From Oceanispirochaeta crateris (GTDB taxonomy: Bacteria > Spirochaetota > Spirochaetia > DSM-2461), in NCBI RefSeq assembly GCF_008329965.1, contig NZ_CP036150.1, positions 1,178,001 through 1,242,000 on the forward strand: a stretch of DNA of 64,000 bases, read 5' to 3'. The notes under the pieces are model-generated. The model was not told the origin of the DNA, ran no database searches, and was given only the letters and a program-made list of their open reading frames with translations. Each line of letters starts with the position of its first letter. The first letter of the stretch is position 1. The translations under genes were made by a program, and so were the position numbers. Shown here one piece after another: positions 48,521-56,360 of the stretch.

Positions 48521-48865
48521 ATGGAAGAAACCATTTTTGATAAAATAATAGCCGGACAACTTCCGTCTGATAAAGTTTATGAGGATGAGAATGTGCTGGC
48601 TTTCAGAGACATCAATCCCCAGGCTCCGGTTCACGTCCTGGTAGTACCCAAGAAGAAAGTAAAGGATTTTATTGAAATTCAACACAATGATGTGACACAA
48701 ACGGGGATTTTTTTTAACACTGTTTCTAAAGTCGCCTCTCTTTTGGGACTGGAGAAGGGTGGTTATAGGATTGTGTTAAACTGTGGTGAGGATGGACAGC
48801 AAACAGTGGAATACCTCCATGCCCATATACTTGGTGATAGAAAAATGAATTGGCCTCCGGGTTGA
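48521..48865 (+). CDS. HIT-family nucleotide hydrolase/binding protein
   Basis: The 114-residue protein is a HINT/PKCI-type HIT protein: DKIIAGQLPSDKVYED, FRDINPQAPVHVLVVPKK, and the ending DRKMNWPPG. These hydrolyse nucleoside phosphoramidates. The usual HxHxHxx motif reads YLHAHIL, so the first His is Tyr, while the middle and last His remain. The start is ATG 48521, with GGAGG five bases upstream; a TTG at 48491 is out of position. Confidence 0.9.
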   Translation: MEETIFDKIIAGQLPSDKVYEDENVLAFRDINPQAPVHVLVVPKKKVKDFIEIQHNDVTQTGIFFNTVSKVASLLGLEKGGYRIVLNCGEDGQQTVEYLHAHILGDRKMNWPPG

Positions 48866-48921
48866 TGAATAAATAATCTGGGGAAATAATTGTCCAGAAT
48901 TCTCATGTTTAGGGTTGTAAA

Positions 48922-49920
48922 GTGCCGAATGTACTGAATTTTTTAATAAAAAGATCGGTTATATTTTTTGTATTGCTGGTTTTAAACCTTCCTCTTTTTT
49001 CTCTGGATTTTTCAATCCTGAATAAGGGTGATATTATATTTCAGGAAATCTATATTGACAGCGGCTCGGAACAGAATAACTACTATCATAATTTTGGTGT
49101 TCAAGGCCTTGAACCGGGGGCCAGGCACAATATCAATATCTACAGTACTGAGGATATACTGTTTTGCAGTTTTTACCTGTACGGCATCTCTCAGGAAAGT
49201 TATATCATTGAGAATGTAGCTATAGAACAAAAAAGCGTAGTCTACATCCTACCCGAACATTATAGAGAATTTCCGGACGCCTATCCGGACTTAACAGATC
49301 CAGATGCTGTTTATGGAGCTCGGCCCATTGAAAGGGATCGGGTTTTTTCTGAGCCTCCGGATCTGTTGAATGAAGATTCACTTGAACCTAAAAACTTAGT
49401 AGACATAGAAGTTTTTAACTATACCAATTACCCCGTGTTTAGAATATTTTTGGATAAGAATGATGACTCTGGAGAAACAAATTTGCTTTCTCGAGAGGTT
49501 CTCAAGCCATCTGAAAGCCTCACCCTTCATCTGCCATTGGAAGAAGAACAAGAGTATAAACTAAAGTTAAAGAGCGGTGATGGTAAGACTTTTATCAAAG
49601 CTCTTGAACTGCCCATGGATGCGGATTTCCTAGTTTTTTATGACAGTGACAGCGTCAGTCAATTTTCCTCTGTATTGATCGAACTTCAAAATGATTCTGC
49701 AGAAGAACTGATTGAAGTATTCCTGATTGACCAGGTCAATGCCAAGAAAAAAGAACTGCTCAATGGCATCATCATGGCACCACAAGAGACAAGGGAAATA
49801 TTAATACAGGAAAACTACAGCCTCTGTGATATTATGGCCAAGACAGCGGGGATGAAAAAAATATATTTATTAGATCAAAATATTCTTGAAAATAAGAAAA
49901 TAACAATTACAGATTTTTGA
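48922..49920 (+). CDS. Secreted beta-rich protein with repeated modules
   Basis: The N-terminus has a signal peptide (SVIFFVLLVLNLPLFSLD). The 332-residue protein appears to hold three similar beta-sandwich units of ~75-100 residues. Each starts with a strand such as IIFQEIYID, VEVF/VDIEVFNYTNYPVFRIF or VLIELQNDSAEELIEVF, and contains a P-rich turn before a LHL-type strand. The family is not recognised. The start is a GTG after AGGG; another start within the signal region is possible. It sits alone upstream of the tRNA-Val array. Confidence 0.65.
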   Translation: MPNVLNFLIKRSVIFFVLLVLNLPLFSLDFSILNKGDIIFQEIYIDSGSEQNNYYHNFGVQGLEPGARHNINIYSTEDILFCSFYLYGISQESYIIENVAIEQKSVVYILPEHYREFPDAYPDLTDPDAVYGARPIERDRVFSEPPDLLNEDSLEPKNLVDIEVFNYTNYPVFRIFLDKNDDSGETNLLSREVLKPSESLTLHLPLEEEQEYKLKLKSGDGKTFIKALELPMDADFLVFYDSDSVSQFSSVLIELQNDSAEELIEVFLIDQVNAKKKELLNGIIMAPQETREILIQENYSLCDIMAKTAGMKKIYLLDQNILENKKITITDF

Positions 49921-49953
49921 TACTCTTTCGCTAAATATTTTAACGGGATTCTA

Positions 49954-49982
49954 TTGACCTGTCACACCCATTGTGATAAATT
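49954..49982 (+). promoter_or_regulatory. Promoter of the tRNA-Val array
   Basis: TTGACC (49954-49959), 17 bases, TAAATT (49977-49982). The predicted start is about 17 bases before the first tRNA. Confidence 0.7.
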
Positions 49983-50005
49983 GCTGAACGTTAAAAAGAT
50001 GAACA

Positions 50006-50078
50006 GGGCGTTTAGCTCAGTTGGGAGAGCGCCTGCCTTACAAGCAGGATGTCGGGGGTTCAAGTCCCTCAACGCCCA
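50006..50078 (+). tRNA. tRNA-Val (anticodon UAC), copy 1
   Basis: A 73-base cloverleaf: acceptor GGGCGTT/AACGCCC, anticodon stem CCTGC/GCAGG with loop CTTACAA (anticodon TAC), and T-arm GGTTCAAGTC. CCA is not encoded. It is the first of four identical tandem copies. Confidence 0.97.
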
Positions 50079-50100
50079 TCACTTGTTTTGACCGTTTAAC

Positions 50101-50173
50101 GGGCGTTTAGCTCAGTTGGGAGAGCGCCTGCCTTACAAGCAGGATGTCGGGGGTTCAAGTCCCTCAACGCCCA
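50101..50173 (+). tRNA. tRNA-Val (anticodon UAC), copy 2
   Basis: Identical to copy 1, after a 22-base spacer beginning TCACTTG. Anticodon TAC in loop CTTACAA. Confidence 0.97.
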
Positions 50174-50196
50174 TCACTTATTTTTAACCGTTTAAC

Positions 50197-50269
50197 GGGC
50201 GTTTAGCTCAGTTGGGAGAGCGCCTGCCTTACAAGCAGGATGTCGGGGGTTCAAGTCCCTCAACGCCCA
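50197..50269 (+). tRNA. tRNA-Val (anticodon UAC), copy 3
   Basis: Identical to copies 1 and 2, after a 23-base spacer that shares CCGTTTAAC with the first spacer. Confidence 0.97.
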
Positions 50270-50292
50270 TCACTTATTTTTAACCGTTTAAC

Positions 50293-50365
50293 GGGCGTTT
50301 AGCTCAGTTGGGAGAGCGCCTGCCTTACAAGCAGGATGTCGGGGGTTCAAGTCCCTCAACGCCCA
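50293..50365 (+). tRNA. tRNA-Val (anticodon UAC), copy 4
   Basis: Identical to the other copies; the spacer before it is the same as that before copy 3. A terminator follows 14 bases later. Confidence 0.97.
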
Positions 50366-50731
50366 TTATTTTCAAGATGAAAAAGGATGCCAAGGGCGTC
50401 CTTTTTATTTTATAAATAACAAAGCCGGCAGTTGCCGGCTTTGTGGATGCATACCAGGATACAACATCACTAAGCATACGATCTCATATTTTAAAAAACA
50501 GCCTAAAAAGGCATCTTACATAATTTAAAACAATCTTGGCCGGCTAACACCGGCTTACACTTTTAGGTGGTTGACTTTTCATATATCCCCCTTACCTTGA
50601 ATCTACATATAATTCTAATGGATACCACAAGAAAATCAAGAAAGAGTTTATGTTTTTTATGGATTATTTTAACGGCCTGTTGTAATGTGTATGCACCTGA
50701 CAAGGACTTTCCCGGGGAGGGGATCTCCATA
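50366..50731. other. Gene-free stretch with GC-rich hairpins between tRNA array and methyltransferase
   Basis: After the terminator there is a perfect 11-bp inverted repeat, ACAAAGCCGGC (50419-50429) and GCCGGCTTTGT (50434-50444), loop AGTT. It is T-rich on the minus-strand exit side, so it could terminate minus-strand transcription. A second hairpin, GCCGG (50539-50543) and CCGGC (50550-50554), follows. A TATAAT lies at 50608-50613 without a clear -35. The frame of the next gene is open back to a GTG at 50567, but that segment would encode an out-of-place hydrophobic peptide, so it is probably leader. Confidence 0.55.
50380..50406 (+). terminator. Terminator of the tRNA-Val array
   Basis: AAAAAGGATGCC pairs with GGCGTCCTTTTT around the loop AAG (12 bp, one G-U), ending in a T-run. 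Confidence 0.9.
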
Positions 50732-52402
50732 TTGAGCATATTGAACGATGCCTATCTAAAAGAACAGCTGATAACATACATTGGTAACAAAAGACGACTT
50801 CTGCCATTGATTCAGAAGGCTTTATCCACTGATCAAGGGCAAGGCAGTATTTTTCTGGATCTTTTTGCCGGTTCCGGCGTGGTCTCCCGTCTGGGACGCC
50901 TCATGGGATTCAAAGTGATTGCCAATGACTGGGAGGAATATTCCAGAGTCCTCGCCGAGTCTCATCTCCGCTTGAATCAGCAGGATATTCCCCGTTTATT
51001 CGGCAGTCCTGCAAGCCTCAGAGACCTTCTATACCAGATTAACAATTTACCTCCTGTTTCTGAAGAAGATAGCTATATGGCCCGTTATTACGCTCCTTCG
51101 GAGATGGACATACACAAAGCGGATTATAGAAAAGAAAGACTCTTCTACACACGAGAGAACGCAAAAAGAATTGATTCTATCAGAAATTATATAGAACAGA
51201 ATTTTCCAAGCGATTCTGATGCAGCGACTCTTTCAATCCGGAACCTTCTCATTGGTCTTCTCCTTTGTGAAAGCTCAAAACATACAAATACATCAGGTGT
51301 ATTCAAGGCATTCCACAAAGGCTTTGGCGGGCATGGAAAAGATGCACTGTCGAGGATTTTAGGGCTGATACAGCTGCCTTATCCTGTACTCCCGAAGAGT
51401 TGCAGTGCTGCAGAAATATATTGTAAAGATGCCATTGAACTGGTAAGAGACCAAAACCTGCCCATGATCGACGTGGCCTACCTGGACCCGCCCTATAATC
51501 AGCATCAATATGGCAGCAATTACCACATACTGAATACCATAGCTCTCTGGGACAAAATTGCGGCTCCCATGATTCTCAATGAAAAGGGAATTCTGGTTGA
51601 AAAAGCGGCTATTCGAAAAGACTGGGTCAAAACAAGATCCCCCTATTGTTCTAAAAAAACAGCGACTCTGGCCTTCTCAGAACTGATGGAGAATTTAAGA
51701 GCCCGCAAGATTCTTATCAGCTATAGCAATGACGGCCTCATTCCCTTTGAACAGATGATGGATATCTGTGAAAAAAAAGGCAATATAAACATCATCAGCA
51801 ATGAATACACAAAGTTCAGAGGGGGAAGGCAAAGTAACAACAGAGTTCACAACAATATTGAGTTTATCCTGTCTGTTGATACGGAAAAATCAGCAAATAG
51901 CCGATCTAAAAGTAAGATTAGACGGGTACTTCTCATAAGGGAAATTTCCTTACTTGAAAAAAAGCTTTACTCCCTTCATAAGCTCAAACCCTATGGTGAT
52001 TTTGATGAAAATGGCTGTTTTGTAATAAGATTACAGGGAAATGAGGCCGTATTAGCAGTGAAATGGGATATGTTCATAACGATTGTCAATGATCTGACAA
52101 ACTGGCCTAAAAACAAACTTGAGAGGCTTCTAAAAATTCTAAGCTCTGCAGCATGCAAGACCCGCAGTGAGGAATTGGACAGAATATTTACCATACTCCA
52201 AGTCAATGAAGATGAACCCAATCGTAAGCTTTTACTGGAAATCCCCAGGAGACTCAGGATGCTAGCTCATAGGAAAACCCGGGATGAATACTATGCCCAT
52301 CTTAAAAATCTCCAGTCCCTGAGCAAAACAGTGGACCTAAGCATCATTGACAGACAGATCAAACAGATTAAAATACAAGCAGAAAAAAGATTTAAAGAGT
52401 AG
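50732..52402 (+). CDS. Adenine-specific DNA methyltransferase (D12-like)
   Basis: The enzyme would transfer a methyl group from SAM to N6 of adenine. Motif X is YIGNKRRLLP near the N-terminus; motif I is FLDLFAGSGVVSRL; and the catalytic motif IV is YLDPPYNQHQYGSNYH. A C-terminal ~190 residues without recognised motifs may be a target or regulatory domain. I start it at TTG 50732, nine bases after GAGGGG, giving 556 residues; earlier in-frame starts (ATG 50620, GTG 50567) lack a ribosome binding site. No restriction endonuclease is adjacent. The gene ends four bases before murG, so they are co-transcribed, which is unusual. Confidence 0.82.
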   Translation: MSILNDAYLKEQLITYIGNKRRLLPLIQKALSTDQGQGSIFLDLFAGSGVVSRLGRLMGFKVIANDWEEYSRVLAESHLRLNQQDIPRLFGSPASLRDLLYQINNLPPVSEEDSYMARYYAPSEMDIHKADYRKERLFYTRENAKRIDSIRNYIEQNFPSDSDAATLSIRNLLIGLLLCESSKHTNTSGVFKAFHKGFGGHGKDALSRILGLIQLPYPVLPKSCSAAEIYCKDAIELVRDQNLPMIDVAYLDPPYNQHQYGSNYHILNTIALWDKIAAPMILNEKGILVEKAAIRKDWVKTRSPYCSKKTATLAFSELMENLRARKILISYSNDGLIPFEQMMDICEKKGNINIISNEYTKFRGGRQSNNRVHNNIEFILSVDTEKSANSRSKSKIRRVLLIREISLLEKKLYSLHKLKPYGDFDENGCFVIRLQGNEAVLAVKWDMFITIVNDLTNWPKNKLERLLKILSSAACKTRSEELDRIFTILQVNEDEPNRKLLLEIPRRLRMLAHRKTRDEYYAHLKNLQSLSKTVDLSIIDRQIKQIKIQAEKRFKE

Positions 52403-52405
52403 AAC

Positions 52406-53482
52406 ATGAACAATAAGACCATAGTATTTACTGGAGGAGGAACAGGAGGACATGTCTATCCTGCCTTACCCATTATTGAATTATTACAGGAAAAAGGCTT
52501 TAGAATCTGCTGGATAGGTTCTCATACTGGCATTGAAAAGAGGATTATAGCAGAATGGAATCTGGAATATTACTCAATCAGTACGGGAAAATTGAGACGA
52601 TATTTTTCATTTAAAAACTTCACTGATATCTTCCGGATCATTGCCGGTTTGTTTCAATCAATTAAGCTTATCAAAAAAATAAATCCAGCCTTTGTTTTTT
52701 CAAAAGGAGGTTTTGTAAGTGTCCCGGCTGTAGCCGCAGCCTGGTTGCTAAAGATTCCTTCCTTCACCCATGATTCAGACGTTGTCCCTGGTTTAGCCAC
52801 AAGGATAAACCACAGAATGACTCAAAATACTTTTCTGGCCTACCATGAGAGCCGAAAGTACATGAAAAGTCATGATGATAAAATAGTTATTTCTGGAAAT
52901 CCGGTGAGATCTGATTTTTTTAATAATGAAATACCCCTGCCGGAAACTTGGAATAAAAAATTGGACGGTCGTCCTCTTCTGCTTATTTTAGGTGGTAGCT
53001 CCGGTGCTAAACAAATCAACTTACTTGTGAGAGAATGCCTGGACGAGCTCACTCGGCACTTTACGGTCATTCATCAAATGGGAGATGAACTTTTTCAACA
53101 GGAAGCCGAGAGAGAGCATTACCACCCTGTTCCTTATTTGAATGAAGAACTTCCTGCCTTGCTGCAAAAGGCAGACCTGGCCCTCTGCCGCGCCGGGGCG
53201 GGAACTCTCTGGGAACTTGCTGTTACAGAAACTCCGGGCATCCTCATTCCATTAAGAGTCGGAAGCCGGGGAGACCAGATACTCAATGCCGAGATTGTCA
53301 GTCAAAGAGGAATGGCTCTCATCCTGGAAGAAAAGGATATGACCCCTTCTGGCCTCTTGGCATTGATCATGAAACTCTATCAGGATGAGTCCCTGAGAAA
53401 AAGCATGGTTGAAAATTGCAGGAACTTTGTGAATAAAAAGGCAGAAGATGTTATAGTATCTTATCTTTTAAAGGAGTCCTGA
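52406..53482 (+). CDS. murG: Lipid II synthase MurG (GlcNAc transferase)
   Basis: MurG adds GlcNAc to lipid I in peptidoglycan synthesis at the inner membrane. The 358 residues have the family motifs FTGGGTGGHVYPALP, LLILGGSSGAKQIN and LCRAGAGTLWELAV, and the C-terminal UDP-binding region with GDQILNAEIVSQRG. It follows the methyltransferase by three bases and is directly followed by cvpA; other division and cell wall genes are not in the window. Confidence 0.95.
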   Translation: MNNKTIVFTGGGTGGHVYPALPIIELLQEKGFRICWIGSHTGIEKRIIAEWNLEYYSISTGKLRRYFSFKNFTDIFRIIAGLFQSIKLIKKINPAFVFSKGGFVSVPAVAAAWLLKIPSFTHDSDVVPGLATRINHRMTQNTFLAYHESRKYMKSHDDKIVISGNPVRSDFFNNEIPLPETWNKKLDGRPLLLILGGSSGAKQINLLVRECLDELTRHFTVIHQMGDELFQQEAEREHYHPVPYLNEELPALLQKADLALCRAGAGTLWELAVTETPGILIPLRVGSRGDQILNAEIVSQRGMALILEEKDMTPSGLLALIMKLYQDESLRKSMVENCRNFVNKKAEDVIVSYLLKES

Positions 53483-53986
53483 ATGGAACTAGGAATTCTT
53501 GATTATATTTTTCTTGCCTTGATACTAATCAGTTCTTTTAGAGGAGCATTCCGTGGCTTGATTCAGGAAGTGATGTCTCTGGCGGCCTTGTTTATCAGTC
53601 TTCTTTTGGCAACGGTTTTCTATCCCGATGGTACTAAATGGATACAATCCCGTTCATCCCTGGATGAATCTGCAACTTTTATCTCTTTTATTTGCATATT
53701 TATTGCGGCCTATATCCTTTTTAAACTGGTTCAAAAAGCAATTGTTATGATGATCAATGAATCGCCCCTGGAAGGTACAGATAAACTTTTAGGGTTTTTC
53801 TTTGGCTTACTAGAGGGTCTATTGATCTGTTTCTTCATAGTCTATCTCATTGATTTTCAGGATTTCATTGACTTAAAAGGCCTGAGTGGGAAATCTTATA
53901 TTATGCCCTATTTGGAAAGGTTCCTTCCCGCACTGGATAAACCGGCGTCGGAAGTCATGAATAAAATATCTTCGGGGGAACTCTGA
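53483..53986 (+). CDS. CvpA-family membrane protein
   Basis: The 167-residue protein has four hydrophobic segments, starting with LGILDYIFLALILISSFRGAFRGLIQE. That start, with Arg-Gly near the end of the first helix, is the CvpA signature. CvpA is linked to colicin V production and envelope stress in other bacteria. It starts immediately after the murG stop and its TGA is directly followed by the holB TTG, so these genes are translated in a chain. Confidence 0.85.
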   Translation: MELGILDYIFLALILISSFRGAFRGLIQEVMSLAALFISLLLATVFYPDGTKWIQSRSSLDESATFISFICIFIAAYILFKLVQKAIVMMINESPLEGTDKLLGFFFGLLEGLLICFFIVYLIDFQDFIDLKGLSGKSYIMPYLERFLPALDKPASEVMNKISSGEL

Positions 53987-55201
53987 TTGTTTGAAAATCT
54001 CATAGGTCAGGATGCCATAAAAAAACAGCTCAGCGCAGGTGTACTCCAAAATAGCCTTCCTCATTCTTTGATGTTCAGCGGCGAAGATTTTAGCGGTAAG
54101 ATGACAGCAGCCCTTGAACTAGCCAGAAGTATCTCTTGTACAAGGGAAAATGCTCCCTGGGATTGTGATTGCCGATCCTGTAGAGATCATCGTGTTTTAA
54201 TCAATCCGGACCTCCTTCTTCTTGGGCGCCGCTATTTCTTGGAAGAAATCAAAGCCTCGGCAGAACTGCTCAAAAGAACCCGAGCTGTTTTTGCCATTTA
54301 TATGTTTTTAAGGAATGTGAGAAAACTGCTGAAAAGATTTGAACCTGTATTATGGGAAGGTCAGGAAAAAAAACTCAGCAAATACAATGGAGCTCTGACA
54401 TCTGTAACAGAGGCTCTGGAGCTTTTAGATCCTGAAAAACCTTTGATGGAAGAAGACAAATTAAATAAATATCTGGATGAGCTCATCGGCAATATCAGAA
54501 ATTTGATCCCTGCTGTTCCCGGGGCACCCCCAATTGATCAAATCAGAAATATAAGTAAATGGGCCCATAGGACCAGTTCGGGTAAAGCAAAAATTGTAAT
54601 CATTGAGAAGGCAGAGACTCTTTTAGATTCTGCAGCGAACTCCCTTCTGAAAATACTTGAAGAACCGCCAGCTCATGTGACGTTTATATTAACGACGGAT
54701 AGAAAAGGAAGCATCATACAGACCATAAGATCCAGGGTTAGGAATTTTGAGTTTACACCAAGGACATCCAAAGTTTCTTCTCAGATACTGGAAAAATTGT
54801 TTCGTCAGGAATCTTGTGAAATGAATCTTTTTCAGTTCTTCCAATCCTGGTCTGATACAGACTATAGTTTTATCAGCAATTACATCCGCCTTTTTACGGA
54901 TACAAGCATCAATAACGGTTCAATCAAAGAGTTGGAAGAGCTTTTTCAGTATTTTGATAAAAACAAGAGTAAGGAAGAGTTAAAGAGGTTCCTCAGACTC
55001 CTGACGGACGAACTCAGGCTCCGATTCAAAGAGGACCCGGATTTATACTCAACCGTAAGAGGACAGATTCTTGTTTCAGATTTACTCTCTGATATCAATC
55101 GCTGTTCATCCAATTCCGTGAGATACAACCAGAGTTCTCTGTTTTTAATGGAAAGTCTGTTTTATAATATGAGAGAGAAATATGAGGCATTTAATAAGTA
55201 A
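53987..55201 (+). CDS. holB: DNA polymerase III delta' subunit
   Basis: The protein (404 residues) belongs to the clamp-loader AAA+ family. The N-terminus MFENLIGQDAIKKQL is typical. A zinc-binding group (CTRENAPWDCDCRSC) and the sequence EKAETLLDSAANSLLKILEEPP (sensor region and box VII) are clear. The P-loop is degenerate (SGEDFSGKMT), as expected for delta', which does not bind ATP. The start is TTG, directly following the cvpA stop. An insertion near residues 70-160 makes it slightly longer than the E. coli protein. It overlaps the kinase gene by 20 bases. Confidence 0.9.
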   Translation: MFENLIGQDAIKKQLSAGVLQNSLPHSLMFSGEDFSGKMTAALELARSISCTRENAPWDCDCRSCRDHRVLINPDLLLLGRRYFLEEIKASAELLKRTRAVFAIYMFLRNVRKLLKRFEPVLWEGQEKKLSKYNGALTSVTEALELLDPEKPLMEEDKLNKYLDELIGNIRNLIPAVPGAPPIDQIRNISKWAHRTSSGKAKIVIIEKAETLLDSAANSLLKILEEPPAHVTFILTTDRKGSIIQTIRSRVRNFEFTPRTSKVSSQILEKLFRQESCEMNLFQFFQSWSDTDYSFISNYIRLFTDTSINNGSIKELEELFQYFDKNKSKEELKRFLRLLTDELRLRFKEDPDLYSTVRGQILVSDLLSDINRCSSNSVRYNQSSLFLMESLFYNMREKYEAFNK

Positions 55202-56360
55202 GGCCATAGAAACCTTACCCAAACTGGATTCTGGACAGATAACCAACCTCATTACCATACTGGCTGAGGAAGTGAAGGACATAGAACTGTTAGAAATGGT
55301 TCTTTCTTCCCTGCCCATCGGTGTTATTGTGTCCCGTCCGGATCATTATATACAATTTATGAATATCCCCGTAAAACGCATGGTTCCCCTCCAGCAAAAG
55401 GGCATGGAACGCTTAAAAGCCTGGGAAGTCATATTGGACAAAGATATTTCCAATTTTGTTAAAGAATCACTCCTTGGGGCAGAAACAGTGAAACCTAAGG
55501 ATTTTACTCTGGAGACATTAAATAGGGATATAACCCTGGCCGTCGGTGTGATGCCTGTAGTAAAAGATGGCAGCATACAGGGTGACTTCATATATATCGA
55601 AGATGTGACGGATAAAAGACTGGAAGAAGCCAGGCTGCGCAGAGCAGAAAGTTTGGCCTCTATGACCACGATGGCAGCCAGCGTAGCCCATGAAATAAAG
55701 AATCCCCTGGGCAGCATAAGTATTTATCTTCAATTGATGCAAAAATCACTCAATTCTGATAAGGACAGCTGTAGAGCAGATCTAGAAGAATATCTTTCTG
55801 TCATTAGTGAAGAGGTAGAAAGACTCAATTCTATTGTCGTAGATTATCTTTTTGCTGTCCGCCCCATGGACACCCATCTTGTGCCGACAAGCATGAACAC
55901 AATCATTCAGGAATTGATCACCTTTGTCCAATATGAATTGATGGAAGCAGGTATTACCGTTGAGGAAAATCTACAAAACGATCTTCCCCTTTTGAACCTG
56001 GATGAGAAATTGATTAAACAGGCTCTATTGAATATCATTAAGAATGCACTGGCGGCCATGGAAGAGGGTGGCACACTCTCTATTAAAACGTTTATTAAAG
56101 ATAACCTGGTTCAGATTAAGATTCAGGATACAGGTGTGGGAATTCCCGCAGATCTGGTGTCTAAGATATTCGAACCTTATTTTACGACCAAAGACAACGG
56201 CTCCGGACTAGGACTGACAGTTGTCTATAAGGTCATCAAGGAGCATGGTGGAGAGTTGCGTGTATTCTCAAAAGAAGGGGAGGGAACGACATTTACAATT
56301 CTTCTTCCCATACCGCAGACAGACAAAAAATTATTAGTTTGGGAAGGTGAATTCGATTGA
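55182..56360 (+). CDS. NtrB-type sensor histidine kinase
   Basis: A soluble kinase of 392 residues. A PAS-like domain fills residues 35-140. The phospho-acceptor is His170 in SVAHEIKNPLGSI. The HATPase domain has N-box IKNALAAM, G1 DTGVGIP and G2 GSGLGLTVV. No membrane segments are seen, so the input is cytoplasmic. The gene overlaps holB by 20 bases and its stop is overlapped by the regulator's TTG start, so the two form a two-component pair. Confidence 0.92.
   Translation: MRHLISKAIETLPKLDSGQITNLITILAEEVKDIELLEMVLSSLPIGVIVSRPDHYIQFMNIPVKRMVPLQQKGMERLKAWEVILDKDISNFVKESLLGAETVKPKDFTLETLNRDITLAVGVMPVVKDGSIQGDFIYIEDVTDKRLEEARLRRAESLASMTTMAASVAHEIKNPLGSISIYLQLMQKSLNSDKDSCRADLEEYLSVISEEVERLNSIVVDYLFAVRPMDTHLVPTSMNTIIQELITFVQYELMEAGITVEENLQNDLPLLNLDEKLIKQALLNIIKNALAAMEEGGTLSIKTFIKDNLVQIKIQDTGVGIPADLVSKIFEPYFTTKDNGSGLGLTVVYKVIKEHGGELRVFSKEGEGTTFTILLPIPQTDKKLLVWEGEFD

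Larger units (their letters stand above)
50006..50365 (+). repeat. Tandem array of four tRNA-Val units
   Basis: Unit starts lie 95, 96 and 96 bases apart. Both the tRNA and the spacers (ending CCGTTTAAC) are nearly identical, consistent with recent amplification by unequal exchange. Confidence 0.95.

Noticed and set aside
50006-50365. Regular 96-base repeat considered as a CRISPR array
   Set aside because: The repeated unit is a full tRNA-Val cloverleaf and the spacers are nearly identical, so it is not a CRISPR.
50567-50731. In-frame extension of the methyltransferase back to GTG 50567 or ATG 50620
   Set aside because: It would add a hydrophobic, Cys-containing segment resembling a lipoprotein signal to a cytoplasmic enzyme, and has no ribosome binding site, whereas TTG 50732 is preceded by GGGGAGGGG.
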